Origin: Bauldia sp.
GTDB taxonomy: Bacteria; Pseudomonadota; Alphaproteobacteria; Rhizobiales; Kaistiaceae
Reading direction: 5' to 3'
Assembly: GCA_037200845.1 (NCBI GenBank)
Contig: JBBCGQ010000001.1
Location: forward strand, 2,108,001-2,172,000
DNA: 64,000 nucleotides
The position numbers and the translations under genes are program-made. This document shows, in pieces, positions 44,320 through 55,856 of the stretch. The number at the start of each line of letters is the position of its first letter. The stretch's first letter is position 1. The notes below the pieces were generated by a model, which saw nothing but the letters and a program-made list of their open reading frames with translations, was not told the DNA's origin and did not search any database.

Positions 44320-44348
44320 TTGCACTGGCGGAAGGCGATCCCTATAGT
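44320..44348 (+). promoter_or_regulatory. sigma-70 type promoter for tRNA-Pro
   Basis: TTGCAC (44320-44325), 17-base spacer, TATAGT (44343-44348), 10 bases before the mature tRNA. Confidence 0.7.
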
Positions 44349-44357
44349 CCGCGCCGT

Positions 44358-44434
<77 letters not shown>

Positions 44435-44539
44435 TCCGCCTTCGCTGATTTCGGCAAAGCCGAAATCTAGCTACGGCGTGATTACGTCGTAGCGTGCGAA
44501 GCGGATGTCACGCCGTAGCGCCGCAGGCGCGAAGGCGGA
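44435..44539. repeat. nested palindromic element adjoining tRNA-Pro
   Basis: Outer arms TCCGCCTTCG (44435-44444) and complement at 44530-44539; inner arms GCTACGGCGTGA (44470-44481) and complement at 44508-44519; plus a small hairpin ATTTCGGC-AAA-GCCGAAAT (44448-44466). It begins at the base after the tRNA CCA. Confidence 0.75.
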
Positions 44540-44547
44540 CTTTCCTG

Positions 44548-44786
44548 ATGAAATACGTCTACATGCTGCAAAGCGTCGAATTCCCCGGCCGCTATTATGG
44601 GGGGCAACACTCGATCTGAAGCGGCGGTTTGGCGAACATAACGACCGGCTCTCGCCGCACACCAAGAAGTTCGCTCCCTGGAGGCCGGTCGGCTACGTTG
44701 CGTTTTCCGATCATGCCAAGGCAGATGCCTTCGAGGCGTACCTCAAGACTGCTTCCGGCCGCGCGTTTGCAAAGAAGCATTTCTAG
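44548..44786 (+). pseudogene. GIY-YIG nuclease-family gene, frameshifted
   Basis: From ATG 44548 the frame gives MKYVYMLQSVEFPGRYYGG and stops at about 44619. The next frame supplies GATLDLKRRFGEHNDRLSPH and continues to F at 44786, ending KTASGRAFAKKHF. Together they form a complete ~79-residue GIY-YIG protein (family pattern VYMLQS ... YYVGATLDLKRR). The break falls in a run of six Gs at 44599-44604, consistent with loss of one base. Either a true pseudogene or a sequencing error. Confidence 0.75.
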
Positions 44787-44800
44787 GACTGGAGTCCCTG

Positions 44801-45046
44801 ATGTCCAAGCCCCCCGAACGCCGCCGCCCGTCCGACCCGATGAAGGCCGCCGAGGCGCTATTCAAGCCGCAGGCGCCGAAGATTCCGGCGCCGGCGGCGA
44901 AGCCCGCCGCGATCCCCGGTGTGAAGGAGAGCGTGACGCTGCGCCTCGATCAGGACGTGCTGGAATTTTTCCGCGAGGACGGCCCGGGCTGGCAGCACCG
45001 CCTCAACAACGCGCTGCGCAAGATCGTCGAGGACAGCCGCGGTTAG
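44801..45046 (+). CDS. BrnA-like antitoxin (unpaired)
   Basis: An 81-residue protein ending in VTLRLDQDVLEFFREDGPGWQHRLNNALRKIV, the ribbon-helix-helix-like C-terminal region of BrnA-family antitoxins. No BrnT toxin is adjacent on either side. The Pro/Ala-rich N-terminus is variable in the family. It may act as a free-standing DNA-binding protein, or its toxin gene has been lost. Confidence 0.7.
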   Translation: MSKPPERRRPSDPMKAAEALFKPQAPKIPAPAAKPAAIPGVKESVTLRLDQDVLEFFREDGPGWQHRLNNALRKIVEDSRG

Positions 45047-45055
45047 GCTAGCTCC

Positions 45056-45075
45056 CCTCTCCCTGGAGGGAGAGG
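45056..45075. terminator. hairpin between convergent genes
   Basis: CCTCTCCCT-GG-AGGGAGAGG, a perfect 9-bp stem without a T-run, between the BrnA-like and MerR genes. Confidence 0.35.
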
Positions 45076-45091
45076 TGACCAACTGGCGACG

Positions 45092-45658
45092 TCAGTCTCT
45101 CGCCTGATCCAGCAGCCGCTTCAGTTCCAGCAAATCCGACAGCGTCGACTGCAACCGCCGGATTTCGTCCGGTGCCAACCCGGCCGTTGCCCGCCCGCCG
45201 CTCGACGGCGGCGGTGCCGTGCGGAATTCCCGCGGGTCGAACGTCGGTTCGATGTGGTCGTCGGCCTCTGCGTCGCCGTCGGCGGCCACAGCCTCGTCGC
45301 CTTCATCCTCGGGCAGCGCCAGCGCCTCGACTTCCTCGTCCTCGCCGATGTCTTCCGGCTGCGGCGTGAAGGCTTCCGACATGTCGCCGCGGCCGGCGCC
45401 GATGACGAAACGCGGGCCCTGCTCCTTGAGGATGCGCTGGACGCCGCGGATCGTGTAGCCCTCGCCGTAGAGCAGGTAGCAGATGCCGCGGAGCAGATCG
45501 ATGTCGTCGGGGCGGTAGTAGCGCCGGCCGCCGCCGCGCTTCATCGGGCGTATCTGGGCGAAACGCGTCTCCCAGAAGCGCAGCACATGCTGCGGCAGCT
45601 CGAGCTCCTCGGCGACCTCGCTTATCGTGCGGAAGGCTTGCGGGCCCTTGGACGCCAT
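45092..45658 (-). CDS. MerR-family transcriptional regulator
   Basis: A 188-residue regulator. Its N-terminal HTH ([22 protein letters not shown], then [12 protein letters not shown]) is followed by an acidic middle region and a C-terminal leucine-rich helix ([17 protein letters not shown]). No effector cysteines are seen. It belongs to the group of MerR genes that lie next to ihfA throughout Hyphomicrobiales; target unknown. Confidence 0.87.
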   Translation of the reverse strand: MASKGPQAFRTISEVAEELELPQHVLRFWETRFAQIRPMKRGGGRRYYRPDDIDLLRGICYLLYGEGYTIRGVQRILKEQGPRFVIGAGRGDMSEAFTPQPEDIGEDEEVEALALPEDEGDEAVAADGDAEADDHIEPTFDPREFRTAPPPSSGGRATAGLAPDEIRRLQSTLSDLLELKRLLDQARD

Positions 45659-45679
45659 GCGTTCCCGGGAGGCTCGCCC

Positions 45680-46027
45680 CTACCCGCTCCCGTTCGCCTT
45701 GGCGGCGTCGTGACCCTCGCCGCTGCCATCGACCAGCGTCTCGTTGATCTTCTGCTTGAGCACGTTGCTCGGCTTGAAGACCATGACGCGGCGGGGAGAA
45801 ATCGGCACTTCTTCGCCGGTTTTCGGGTTGCGCCCGACGCGTTCGCCCTTTTTGCGGACGACGAAAGAGCCGAAGGAGGAGAGCTTCACGGCCTCGCCGC
45901 GCACGATGGAGCCGCAGATCTCATCGAGCACCAGCTCGACCAGATCGGCGGATTCCGTCCGAGACAGCCCTACCGTCTGGTAGACCGCCTCGCACAGATC
46001 GGCGCGCGTCACCGTCTTGCCAGCCAT
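45680..46027 (-). CDS. ihfA: integration host factor alpha subunit
   Basis: A 115-residue HU/IHF protein: [37 protein letters not shown] and [23 protein letters not shown], the DNA-bending arm with its Pro. IHF bends DNA at promoters and recombination sites. Start 46027 has GGAAGCGAGG upstream; the longer frame is not conserved-looking. The C-terminal tail of ~15 residues is variable. Confidence 0.95.
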   Translation of the reverse strand: MAGKTVTRADLCEAVYQTVGLSRTESADLVELVLDEICGSIVRGEAVKLSSFGSFVVRKKGERVGRNPKTGEEVPISPRRVMVFKPSNVLKQKINETLVDGSGEGHDAAKANGSG

Positions 46028-46177
46028 GGCCTCGCTTCCGATGGATGGTGCCGCAATGCGGAATTCTTTCCAATCAAACCAATACGTTACCCTATTAGCA
46101 GCCGTTGCGAGAATCAACCGACCCCGGCTGATTCGCGCCGCCGTGACATGAGCGCCACGATTGGCAATCGGAACGGT

Positions 46178-47155
46178 CTACCACCGGAGAATTGCGGAGC
46201 CCCACGTGAAGCCGCCACCCATGGCTTCCAATAGCAGGAGGTCGCCCTGCTTGATGCGACCGTCGTCACACGCTTCCGCGAGCGCGAGCGGGATCGATGC
46301 GGCCGATGTGTTGCCGTGCCGGGCGACGGTGCGCACCACCTTCTCGGTCGGGATGCCGAACTTGATCGCGGTGGAGTCGATGATGCGCACGTTCGCCTGG
46401 TGCGGCACGAACCAGTCGATGTCGGCAGCAGTGAAGCCGGTCGCGGCGAAGGCATCTTCGATGACGTCGCTGACCTTCGCGACGGCGTGCTTGTAGACCT
46501 CGCGCCCCTCCATGCGGAGGTGGCCGACGGTGCCCGTCGAAGACGGCCCGCCGTCGACATACAACTTATCTTTGTATCGTCCGTCGGAGCGCAGATGCGA
46601 CGACAGCAGGCCGCGATCCTGCATCGTGCCCGGCTGCACTTCGCGCGACAGCACCACCGCGCCGGCGCCGTCGCCGAACAGCACGCACGTCGAGCGGTCG
46701 GTCCAGTCGAGCAGCCGCGAGAAGGTCTCGGCGCCGATCACCAGCGCCTTGTCGGCGTGGCCGGCGCGCAGCATCGCGTCCGCGGTGGAGAGGCCGTAGA
46801 CGAAGCCGGAGCACACCGCCTGCACGTCGAAGGCCGCGCCGCGCGTCATGCCGAGTTTCTCTTGCACGGTGACGGCAGCGGCGGGAAAGGTGTTGTCCGG
46901 CGTCGCCGTCGCCATGACGATCATGTCGATGTCGTCGGGCCCGAGATTGGCGGATTCCAGCGCCTTCAGGGCGGCGTTGGTGGCAAGGTCGGAGGTCAGT
47001 TCGCCGTCCGCCGCGATGTGGCGTTCGCGGATGCCGGTGCGCTGCTGGATCCACTCGTCGGACGTGTCGACGATCTTGGCGAGATCGGCATTCGTCAGGA
47101 TTTTTTCGGGCAGGTACGAACCGTGGCCCACGACGACCGAACGGATGGCCGTCAC
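46178..47155 (-). CDS. fabH: beta-ketoacyl-ACP synthase III
   Basis: A 325-residue enzyme condensing acetyl-CoA with malonyl-ACP to begin fatty-acid synthesis. The catalytic Cys is in [12 protein letters not shown], His in [11 protein letters not shown] and Asn in [16 protein letters not shown] overlaps the plsX stop (ATGA), so the two are coupled. Length is normal. Confidence 0.96.
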   Translation of the reverse strand: MTAIRSVVVGHGSYLPEKILTNADLAKIVDTSDEWIQQRTGIRERHIAADGELTSDLATNAALKALESANLGPDDIDMIVMATATPDNTFPAAAVTVQEKLGMTRGAAFDVQAVCSGFVYGLSTADAMLRAGHADKALVIGAETFSRLLDWTDRSTCVLFGDGAGAVVLSREVQPGTMQDRGLLSSHLRSDGRYKDKLYVDGGPSSTGTVGHLRMEGREVYKHAVAKVSDVIEDAFAATGFTAADIDWFVPHQANVRIIDSTAIKFGIPTEKVVRTVARHGNTSAASIPLALAEACDDGRIKQGDLLLLEAMGGGFTWGSAILRW

Positions 47156-48222
47156 ATCGCACCCGTCTTCTGGGCCACCGTCTCGGTCATGCGCGCCTGC
47201 GTCTCTCTATACGCCGCAAGGTCGCTGTTGATCTCGTCGACGATGCTGCTCCGCGCCATCGTGTAGCCGATCTCGATGGCCGATGCGAAGCCTTCCGCGT
47301 CTGTGCCGCCGTGGCTCTTGATGACGATGCCGTTGAGGCCGAGGAAGACGCCGCCGTTCGACGCGTTCGGATCGAGCTTGACGCGCAGCGACCGGAAAGC
47401 GCCGCGCGCGAACAGGTAGCCGATGCGCGCCATCAGCGACGCGTTCATCGCCTCGCGGATGTAGCCGGCGATCTGCTTGGCGGTGCCCTCGGCGGCCTTG
47501 AGCGCGATGTTGCCGGCGAAGCCTTCCGTCACCACGACGTCCGCCCGGCCCTTGCCGATGTCGTCGGCCTCGACGAAGCCGACGTAGTCGAGATCGGCGA
47601 GCGCGGCATCCTTCAGCATCTGCCCGGCGAGGCGGATCGGTTCCAGCCCCTTGACCTCCTCGACGCCGATGTTGAGCAGGCCGACCGTCGGCCGCCGCTT
47701 GGCGAGCAGCGTGCGCGCCATCGCCGCGCCCATCACCGCAAACTCGAACAGCGCGTCGGCATCGGCGCCGATCGAGGCGCCGCAATCGAGCACCACGCAC
47801 TTGCCGGTGAGCGTCGGCCAGATGCCGGCGATCGCCGGGCGGTCGATGCCGGCCGGCGAGCGCAGGCAGAATTTCGCCATCGCCATGAGCGCCCCGGTAT
47901 TGCCGGCCGAAACGGCATAGCCGGCCGCACCGTCCTTCACCGCCTCGATCGAGCGCCACATCGACGAGACGCGGCGCCCACGGCGGAGCGCCTGGCTGGG
48001 CTTGTCGTCCATTTTGACCGACACATCGCAATGCTCGAAGGTCGCCGCGGCCTTGAGGGCAGGCTCGCGGTCGAGCAGCGGCAGCACGACGGCCTTTTCG
48101 CCGAACAGGCGGAACTTCATGTCGGGATGGCGGGAGAGCGCAATCGCGGCGCCGGGCAGGACAACTTCCGCCCCCCTGTCGCCGCCCATCACGTCCAGCG
48201 AAGCAGTGACCGTCGCCGTCAT
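47152..48222 (-). CDS. plsX: phosphate acyltransferase PlsX
   Basis: A 356-residue enzyme making acyl-phosphate from acyl-ACP for phospholipid synthesis. Family features: [17 protein letters not shown] at the start, [25 protein letters not shown] and [19 protein letters not shown] 48222 is the family start; the upstream frame is not conserved-looking. It lies between DUF177 and fabH in the usual order; rpmF is absent here. Confidence 0.95.
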   Translation of the reverse strand: MTATVTASLDVMGGDRGAEVVLPGAAIALSRHPDMKFRLFGEKAVVLPLLDREPALKAAATFEHCDVSVKMDDKPSQALRRGRRVSSMWRSIEAVKDGAAGYAVSAGNTGALMAMAKFCLRSPAGIDRPAIAGIWPTLTGKCVVLDCGASIGADADALFEFAVMGAAMARTLLAKRRPTVGLLNIGVEEVKGLEPIRLAGQMLKDAALADLDYVGFVEADDIGKGRADVVVTEGFAGNIALKAAEGTAKQIAGYIREAMNASLMARIGYLFARGAFRSLRVKLDPNASNGGVFLGLNGIVIKSHGGTDAEGFASAIEIGYTMARSSIVDEINSDLAAYRETQARMTETVAQKTGAM

Positions 48223-48341
48223 CCGTTTCCCTACCCGGGACTCTCCGTCTCGCGCGGAGTTCCGCCGGCCGCCACCAGAGGTGGGCGAGAGTACAGGCTT
48301 CCCTATGACAAACAAAGGCTTTCTGCTCGAAACCTGTGCAC

Positions 48342-48878
48342 TCAGCCCCGCGGCTTCGGCGATTTCGCCAGCGCCGCCAGCACCGCAAAGGGCGAGTCCT
48401 TCGCACTGCCGGCGTCGTCCACGTCGGCAGGCAGAGCCGCGCCAGGCGCTCGTGGATAAGGATTGATGGCGAGAGCGAAGTGTTCCTCGGCGAGCGCCCC
48501 GACGTCGATCGCGATGCCCTCGAGCAGCTCGGGCGGATCCGGCGCGTCGACCTCCACCAGCAGTTCCTCGCCGGGCTTCGGCAGGCGGTCGGGATCGCGG
48601 ACGTAGCGGAGCGAGAAGGTCTCGTCGATGTGCTCGTCCACCGGCACGAGGCTGACGACACAGTTCTGCACGATGTCGGCGACCACGCGGCCGTCAACGG
48701 CCACACCGCCGCCCGGCATCGGGCGAAGCTCGACGCTCGCCGTCAGCGCGTTCACGGCGACGACATCGTAGGCCTCGGCCAGCGCCTTCCGCTGCTTCTC
48801 GTTAGCGGTGACGACCACCGGGTCGGCCGGCAGCTCGGCGACGTTGATCGGCTGGTGCAGGATCGAGGCTTCGGTCAC
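48342..48878 (-). CDS. DUF177 (YceD-like) protein
   Basis: A 178-residue cytoplasmic protein of the DUF177 family, whose YceD/Duf177 members take part in 23S rRNA processing. The C-terminal half includes an acidic segment and a D-x-x-A-x-E-E-H-F-x-L-x-I-N-P-Y-P-R pattern. Its start overlaps the upstream chaperone stop (ATGA). In many bacteria it lies beside rpmF; here plsX follows directly. Confidence 0.8.
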   Translation of the reverse strand: MTEASILHQPINVAELPADPVVVTANEKQRKALAEAYDVVAVNALTASVELRPMPGGGVAVDGRVVADIVQNCVVSLVPVDEHIDETFSLRYVRDPDRLPKPGEELLVEVDAPDPPELLEGIAIDVGALAEEHFALAINPYPRAPGAALPADVDDAGSAKDSPFAVLAALAKSPKPRG

Positions 48879-49429
48879 GCGGCCGTCTCCGCTCTGGCTC
48901 CCGCGTAGGCGGCGAGATCGGCAAAGGCGACGGTGCCCGCGGCCGGGTCGAGCGGCGCCGCGCGCGAGGCGAGCACGTAGGCGGCAAGGCCGGCAGCCGC
49001 ACCGGCGTCGCCGGCCGGATAGACGTTGCGGGCGATGGTCTCGGTCAGGCGCGCAACATCGCCGGCGGCGAGCGCCTGGCGGTAGGCCTCGTGGCGGCCG
49101 AAGAACGCTTGCGCCATCTTCTTCATGCGCTTGGGCACGCCGAGATCGCCGATGCCGAGTTCGCGGAGGGAGCGGTCCATATCCAGCACATATAGGTCGA
49201 ATATCCGCTGGCCTAAGGGCCGCACCGCCTCACCCTGCGGCTCCAGCCGGTCGAGCACCAGAATCACGTGCATGGTGACCATCTCGAAGCGGCCGGTGAC
49301 GGTGTCGGCGACGGCGAAATCCGTGTAGAGCGCAGGATTGCGCGCCTGCGCCACGATCGCGCCGTAAAGCGCCGATGCTATGGCGTCCGCTTCGCTGTCG
49401 CGACGAAACAACCGGCCGAACATGGCCAT
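48875..49429 (-). CDS. ubiquinol-cytochrome c chaperone family protein
   Basis: A 184-residue protein of the CBP3/UQCC1 family. The DFAVADTVTGRFEMVTMHVILVL segment and DMDRSLRELGIGDLGVPKRM match it. In mitochondria and alphaproteobacteria it helps cytochrome b assembly in the bc1 complex. Start 49429 (MAMFGRLF) was chosen because AGGAA is 6-8 bases upstream of it; for ATG 49435 the same AGGAA would be too close. Confidence 0.85.
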   Translation of the reverse strand: MAMFGRLFRRDSEADAIASALYGAIVAQARNPALYTDFAVADTVTGRFEMVTMHVILVLDRLEPQGEAVRPLGQRIFDLYVLDMDRSLRELGIGDLGVPKRMKKMAQAFFGRHEAYRQALAAGDVARLTETIARNVYPAGDAGAAAGLAAYVLASRAAPLDPAAGTVAFADLAAYAGARAETAA

Positions 49430-49553
49430 GAGCATTTCCTAACGGGGCGGTGACGTTGCAAGCTGGCCTATCCCACGCTAGGGGAAAAGCCAAGGCTTGG
49501 GCGGTAGTGCCAGAATCGCAAGCCATATGAATTTGAGGGGACGGGGTACAGGG

Positions 49554-50069
49554 ATGAGGGCAACGTCGGAACTGACGAAGGCGCGCCGGAGCGGCTCGCT
49601 GAAGGCCCCTGCCCTTGTCGCGGCCTGCGTCGCCTTGATCGCGCTCGCCGGCTGCCAGACGGGCCCGAAGACCGGCGGCTTGAAAAGCGGCGGCTTCAGC
49701 GAGACGACGCAGCACGGCTACGTCGTTTCCCCGGATGCGCTCGAGCAGGTGCCGGTCGGATCGAGCAAGGACCAGGTGCTGATCGCGCTGGGCTCGCCCT
49801 CGACCACCGCCAACTACGGCAACGACGTCTATTACTACATCAGCCAGACGCGCTACCGCGCCGCCGCCTTCATGCCGGACAAGGTGATCGACCAGCGGGT
49901 CGTCGCCGTCTACTTCGACAAGAAGGACACCGTCCAGCGCATCGCCAACTACGGCCTGCAGGACGGCAAGGTCTTCGACTTCGCCAGCGCGACCACGCCG
50001 ACCGGCGGCGCCGACCAGAGCTTCATCCAGCAGGTGCTGACCGGAATGATCGGGTTGCGCGGGAAGTAG
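49554..50069 (+). CDS. bamE: outer-membrane assembly lipoprotein BamE/OmlA
   Basis: A 171-residue lipoprotein: signal segment LVAACVALIALAGC (lipobox LAGC), then the SmpA/OmlA domain (QVPVGSSKDQVLIALGSPSTT, DVYYYISQTRYR). It is a component of the BAM complex that inserts outer-membrane barrels. Earlier in-frame starts exist; ATG 49554 follows a GGGG-rich stretch and leaves a normal-length signal peptide. Located opposite the bc1-chaperone gene. Confidence 0.88.
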   Translation: MRATSELTKARRSGSLKAPALVAACVALIALAGCQTGPKTGGLKSGGFSETTQHGYVVSPDALEQVPVGSSKDQVLIALGSPSTTANYGNDVYYYISQTRYRAAAFMPDKVIDQRVVAVYFDKKDTVQRIANYGLQDGKVFDFASATTPTGGADQSFIQQVLTGMIGLRGK

Positions 50070-50072
50070 TCC

Positions 50073-50180
50073 CAATCTCCGCTTCCCCGCGCAGGCGGGG
50101 GCCCAGGAGCATAAGCGAACGCGACTCCCCGGACGACACACCTGGATTCCCGCCTGCGCGGGGAAAGCAGCGTGAGATTG
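50073..50180. repeat. long palindromic intergenic repeat
   Basis: CAATCTCCGCTTCCCCGCGC... (50073-50106) and ...GCGCGGGGAAAGCAGCGTGAGATTG (50141-50180) are near-complementary arms around a 34-base centre. Related in sequence to 15709-15856. Confidence 0.75.
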
Positions 50181-50188
50181 AATCAAAA

Positions 50189-50215
50189 AGCCCGCGGCAT
50201 GCCGCGGGCTTTTGT
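50189..50215. terminator. bidirectional Rho-independent terminator
   Basis: AGCCCGCGGC-AT-GCCGCGGGCT followed by TTTGTTTTG on the plus strand and preceded by AAAA; serves the convergent bamE and hppA genes. Confidence 0.85.
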
Positions 50216-50234
50216 TTTGAAACCGTAGCCGAAA

Positions 50235-52370
<2,136 letters not shown>

Positions 52371-52555
52371 GGGCTGTTTTCCCTTCCGTCCGCCGGGCTC
52401 CAGTCGCGCACCGCCGGCGCTGAAAACTGGCCCGAATCTCCACGAAAAACGGCCGCAGGAACGGCGGCCGCCCGAAATGTGGGCGGTGTATGTACTGTCG
52501 GCAAACGGGCGTCAAGCCGTCCGGCCGCTGAGTGGCGTACCCCAGAACCGGCGCG

Positions 52556-53770
52556 CTATGCGGGCCGGGGGCGGAAGGCGAAGGTCGCCACCAGCAGGGC
52601 CAGCGCGCAGACGCCGGCGATGGGGAAAACCAGGACGTTGATCGTGTTCCAGCCGACGGTCGCGTAAAGCTGGCCGGACGAGAACGACGCGACCGCCACG
52701 AACGAGAACAGCACGAAATCGTTGAAGCCCTGCACCTTGCTGCGCTCCTCCGGCCGGTAAGTCTGGGTGAGCAGCGTCGTCGCGCCGATGAAGCCGAAGT
52801 TCCAGCCGAGGCCGACCAGAATCAGCGCCGCCCAGAAATGCCAGACGTCGAGGCCAAGCAGCGCGACCACGGCGCAACCCGCAAGCAGCGCCAGCCCGAC
52901 GCCGACAATGGTCTCGGCGCCGAAACGCGCGATCAGCGCCCCGGTGAAGAAACTCGGTCCGAACATCGCCAGCACATGCCATTGGATGCCCAGCGCCGCG
53001 TCGTCCTGCGCCAGGCCGCAGCCGATCATGGCAAGCGGCGCCGCCGTCATGACGAGGCTCATCAGCGAATAGCTGCCGATAGCGCAGATCAGCGACACGA
53101 TGAAGCGCGGCTGACGGACGATCTCGCCGAGCGGCCGCCCGCCGGAGCGGCTGACCAGCGTCGGCGCACGGCGTGCCGCGCCGGACAGCGGCAGGAGCAG
53201 CAGGATCCCGACGAGCGCCAGCACGACGATGGCGGCGAAGCCGCCGACGAACGGGATCGGGTCGAACAGGTGACGCGTGAAAATCACCGCCTGCGGTCCG
53301 ATGATGCCCGAGGCGACGCCGCCGGCGAGCACCCACGAGATCGCCTTGGCGCGCATCGGCGGGCTGCCGCTGTCGGCGGCGGCGAAGCGGTACTGCTGCA
53401 CGAACGCATTGGCTGAGCCGACGACCGTCATGCCGGCGACCAGCGCCGGGAAGCTGCCGCGCAACACCGCCAGCGACGCGATCAGGCCGCCGATCGCGCC
53501 GATGACGGCGCCGACGATGAAGCCGGCGCGGCGGCCGATGCGGCTCATCAGCATCGCCGCGGGAATGGCGGTCAACGCGCCGCCGACGATGAAGAACGAC
53601 AGCGGCAGCGTCGCCAGCGCCGGCTGATTGGGCGGCAGGAGATACATGCCCGCAAGCCCGCCCAGCGAAAAGACGATGGTCGGCGCCGAGCCGACGACAG
53701 CGCCCGCAACGGCGAGGATAAGCGCATTGCGCCGGGCTTCGCGGTCGTCGTCCAGGACAGCGTCGGTCAT
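52556..53770 (-). CDS. MFS transporter
   Basis: A 404-residue transporter with twelve predicted helices. The loop 2-3 motif reads MSRIGRRAGFIVGA. It follows thiL on the same strand by 7 bases, a common position in Hyphomicrobiales. The substrate is unknown; a role in thiamine or flavin transport is only an inference from context. Confidence 0.85.
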   Translation of the reverse strand: MTDAVLDDDREARRNALILAVAGAVVGSAPTIVFSLGGLAGMYLLPPNQPALATLPLSFFIVGGALTAIPAAMLMSRIGRRAGFIVGAVIGAIGGLIASLAVLRGSFPALVAGMTVVGSANAFVQQYRFAAADSGSPPMRAKAISWVLAGGVASGIIGPQAVIFTRHLFDPIPFVGGFAAIVVLALVGILLLLPLSGAARRAPTLVSRSGGRPLGEIVRQPRFIVSLICAIGSYSLMSLVMTAAPLAMIGCGLAQDDAALGIQWHVLAMFGPSFFTGALIARFGAETIVGVGLALLAGCAVVALLGLDVWHFWAALILVGLGWNFGFIGATTLLTQTYRPEERSKVQGFNDFVLFSFVAVASFSSGQLYATVGWNTINVLVFPIAGVCALALLVATFAFRPRPA

Positions 53771-53777
53771 CGAAACT

Positions 53778-54749
53778 CTAGAAATGGGTGTGGCTGGCGG
53801 CCGCGAGTTTTATCACCTTTCCGGTGAAATCGCGCACGACTGGCGGCCCCTTCCCGGCAAAGATGGTGCCGATGCACGTGACCGACACGCCGGCTGAATC
53901 GGCCTCGGCGGAGAAGGCGCGCACCGATGACGGCGACACGGTGGCGAGTATCTCATAATCGTCGCCGCCGTTGAGAATGACCGGCAGCAGCTTCGCGTCT
54001 GCCAGCAGCATCGCCGCGGCCGCGGGCGACAGCGGCACGTCCTGCACGTTGATTTCCGCGCCGACCCCCGACGCGTCGCAGATATGCGCGAGGTCGCCGA
54101 CCAGGCCATCCGAAATATCCATCGCAGCGTTGGCGTAGGCACGCAGCACCGGCGCCAGCGCGACGCGCGGCTGCGGATGCAGGTACCGATCGGTCAGGTG
54201 CGCGGTGCCCTTGCCCCTGGTGCCACGGACGCGCAGGCCCAGCGCCCCATCGCCGATCGTGCACGACACGAAGATGGCATCGCCGGGCTTCGCGCCGGAG
54301 CGCAGCACCATCTTGCCCTTCGGAACGCGGCCGAGCGCGGTGATCGCGATGGTCAGCCCGCCGCTCGCCTTGGTCGTGTCGCCGCCGAGCAGCGATACGC
54401 CGTAGGTTTTCTGGTCCGCCGCGAGGCCGGCGGCGAACCGCTTCAGCCACGCCTCGGTCCAGTTGTCCGGCAGCGCCAGCGACAGCAGGTAGCCGTAAGG
54501 CTCCGCCCCCTTGGCCGCGAGGTCGGAGAGATTCACGCGGAGCGCCTTCCGCGCGATCGACTCCGGCGGATCGTCGGCGAAGAAATGGACGCCGGCCGCG
54601 ACCGTGTCGGTGGTCAGCACCAGATCGTCGTCCGGGCGCTGGCGGTAGAGCGCGGCGTCGTCCATCAGGCCGAAGGCGCCGCGGTCGGTCGCCAGTGGCC
54701 GGAAATATTTGTCGATGAGCGCGAACTCGCCGGGCCGCGTCTTGGCCAT
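53778..54749 (-). CDS. thiL: thiamine-monophosphate kinase
   Basis: A 323-residue PurM-fold kinase that phosphorylates thiamine monophosphate to the diphosphate cofactor. FALIDKYFRPLA, DDAALY, LTTDTVAAGVHFF, LLGGDTTKASG and AAMDISDGLVGDLAHIC are typical. ATG 54749 is the family start; the long in-frame extension upstream runs through a repeat and out-of-frame nusB and is not real coding sequence. Confidence 0.93.
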   Translation of the reverse strand: MAKTRPGEFALIDKYFRPLATDRGAFGLMDDAALYRQRPDDDLVLTTDTVAAGVHFFADDPPESIARKALRVNLSDLAAKGAEPYGYLLSLALPDNWTEAWLKRFAAGLAADQKTYGVSLLGGDTTKASGGLTIAITALGRVPKGKMVLRSGAKPGDAIFVSCTIGDGALGLRVRGTRGKGTAHLTDRYLHPQPRVALAPVLRAYANAAMDISDGLVGDLAHICDASGVGAEINVQDVPLSPAAAAMLLADAKLLPVILNGGDDYEILATVSPSSVRAFSAEADSAGVSVTCIGTIFAGKGPPVVRDFTGKVIKLAAASHTHF

Positions 54750-54774
54750 CAGCGTTCGCCCCGGTGGGGAGGTA

Positions 54775-54870
54775 AACCCCCACCCGCCCTCGCCCTTTTG
54801 GGGGGAGGTGCGCTGGAGCGTCGCCCGGTCGCCCTCTCCCCTTGAAAGGGGAAGGCTGGGAGGGGGTCTC
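54775..54870. repeat. palindromic intergenic repeat, family B copy 2
   Basis: ACCCCCACCCGCCCTCGCCC at the left and GGGGAAGGCTGGGAGGGGGT at the right, with internal CCCTTTTGGGGGG / CCCCTTGAAAGGGG. Lies inside the operon between nusB and thiL; related to 29914-30025. Confidence 0.7.
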
Positions 54871-54897
54871 CCTCCACTGGCACCGCCGACCGGAGCA

Positions 54898-55380
54898 CTA
54901 CCCGAACTCCGCCGCGCGCATCTTCTTCGCCAGCGTGTCGAGCACGGCGTTGACCATCGCCGGCACCTCGCCTTCGTAGAAGGCGTTGGCGACGTCGACG
55001 TATTCCGTGATGATGACGCGCGCCGGAACGTCGGTGCGGTGCTCCAGCTCGAAGGCGCCGGAGCGCAGGATGGCGCGGAGCGTCGCGTCGATGCGCGCCA
55101 GCGGCCAGCCGTTGAGCAGTGCCGCATCCACCGCCGGATCGAGTATGCGCTGATGCTCGACCACGCCGCCGACGATGTCGCGGAAGTAAGCGGCGTCGGC
55201 GTCGCGGTACTGGTCGCCGTCGACTTCCTTGCCGAGGCGATGCGCCTCGAACTCGGCGAGCACGTCGGGCAGCGTCGCGCCGCCGAGTTCCATCTGGTAG
55301 AGCGCCTGCACGGCGGCGAGACGGGCGGCGCCGCGCTGGTTGGCCGGCCGCGCCTCGCGCGTTTTCGGCGCGACTGTCAC
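54898..55380 (-). CDS. nusB: transcription antitermination factor NusB
   Basis: A 160-residue protein: [19 protein letters not shown] at the N-terminus, [21 protein letters not shown] and [25 protein letters not shown] are NusB hallmarks. With NusE (S10) it binds BoxA in rRNA leaders for processive transcription. GTG 55380 overlaps the ribH stop (GTGA). Confidence 0.94.
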   Translation of the reverse strand: MTVAPKTREARPANQRGAARLAAVQALYQMELGGATLPDVLAEFEAHRLGKEVDGDQYRDADAAYFRDIVGGVVEHQRILDPAVDAALLNGWPLARIDATLRAILRSGAFELEHRTDVPARVIITEYVDVANAFYEGEVPAMVNAVLDTLAKKMRAAEFG

Positions 55381-55814
55381 AGCGCGAGCTTCTGGCGGAG
55401 CGCCAGCATCGTCAGCGCGGCACGGGCGGCAAAGCCGCCCTTGTCGCCCTCGGCGACGCGGGCGCGCGCCCATGCCTGCGCCTCGTTCTCGACGGTCAGG
55501 ATGCCGTTGCCGATCGGCACGGAGAACGCGACGGAGATGTCCATGAGGCCGCGCGCGGATTCGTTCGCCACGGTTTCGTAGTGCGTGGTCTCGCCGCGGA
55601 TGACGCATCCCAGCGCGACGTAGCCATCATATTTATCGGCGTTGATCGCCATCGCGACCGCCGCCGGAATTTCCAGCGCGCCCGGCACCGTCACGATGTC
55701 GAACGACGCGCCGGCAGCCGCCAGCGACGCCTTGGCGCCTTCCAGCAGCGCGTCCGCGAGGTCGTCGTAGAAGCGCGCCTCGACAATCAGAAAATGGGGT
55801 TTCCCGTCAGCCAT
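55377..55814 (-). CDS. ribH: 6,7-dimethyl-8-ribityllumazine synthase
   Basis: A 145-residue enzyme that condenses 5-amino-6-ribitylamino-uracil with dihydroxybutanone phosphate. [29 protein letters not shown] (active-site His and phosphate loop) and [15 protein letters not shown] are typical. It forms a capsid-like or pentameric assembly. Stop coupled to nusB; 42 bases separate it from ribE. Confidence 0.95.
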   Translation of the reverse strand: MADGKPHFLIVEARFYDDLADALLEGAKASLAAAGASFDIVTVPGALEIPAAVAMAINADKYDGYVALGCVIRGETTHYETVANESARGLMDISVAFSVPIGNGILTVENEAQAWARARVAEGDKGGFAARAALTMLALRQKLAL

Positions 55815-55856
55815 TCCCGCCAGTTCCGAGATAAGTCAACTTTGACTGATGGGGGT

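Noticed and set aside
44505-44786. Intact 93-residue ORF starting at 44505
   Set aside because: Its N-terminal part reads through the palindromic element; the domain content shows it is the second half of a frameshifted GIY-YIG gene.
53778-55127. Long 449-codon frame as an extended ThiL
   Set aside because: The N-terminal part reads through repeat DNA and antiframe nusB; the family start is Met 54749.
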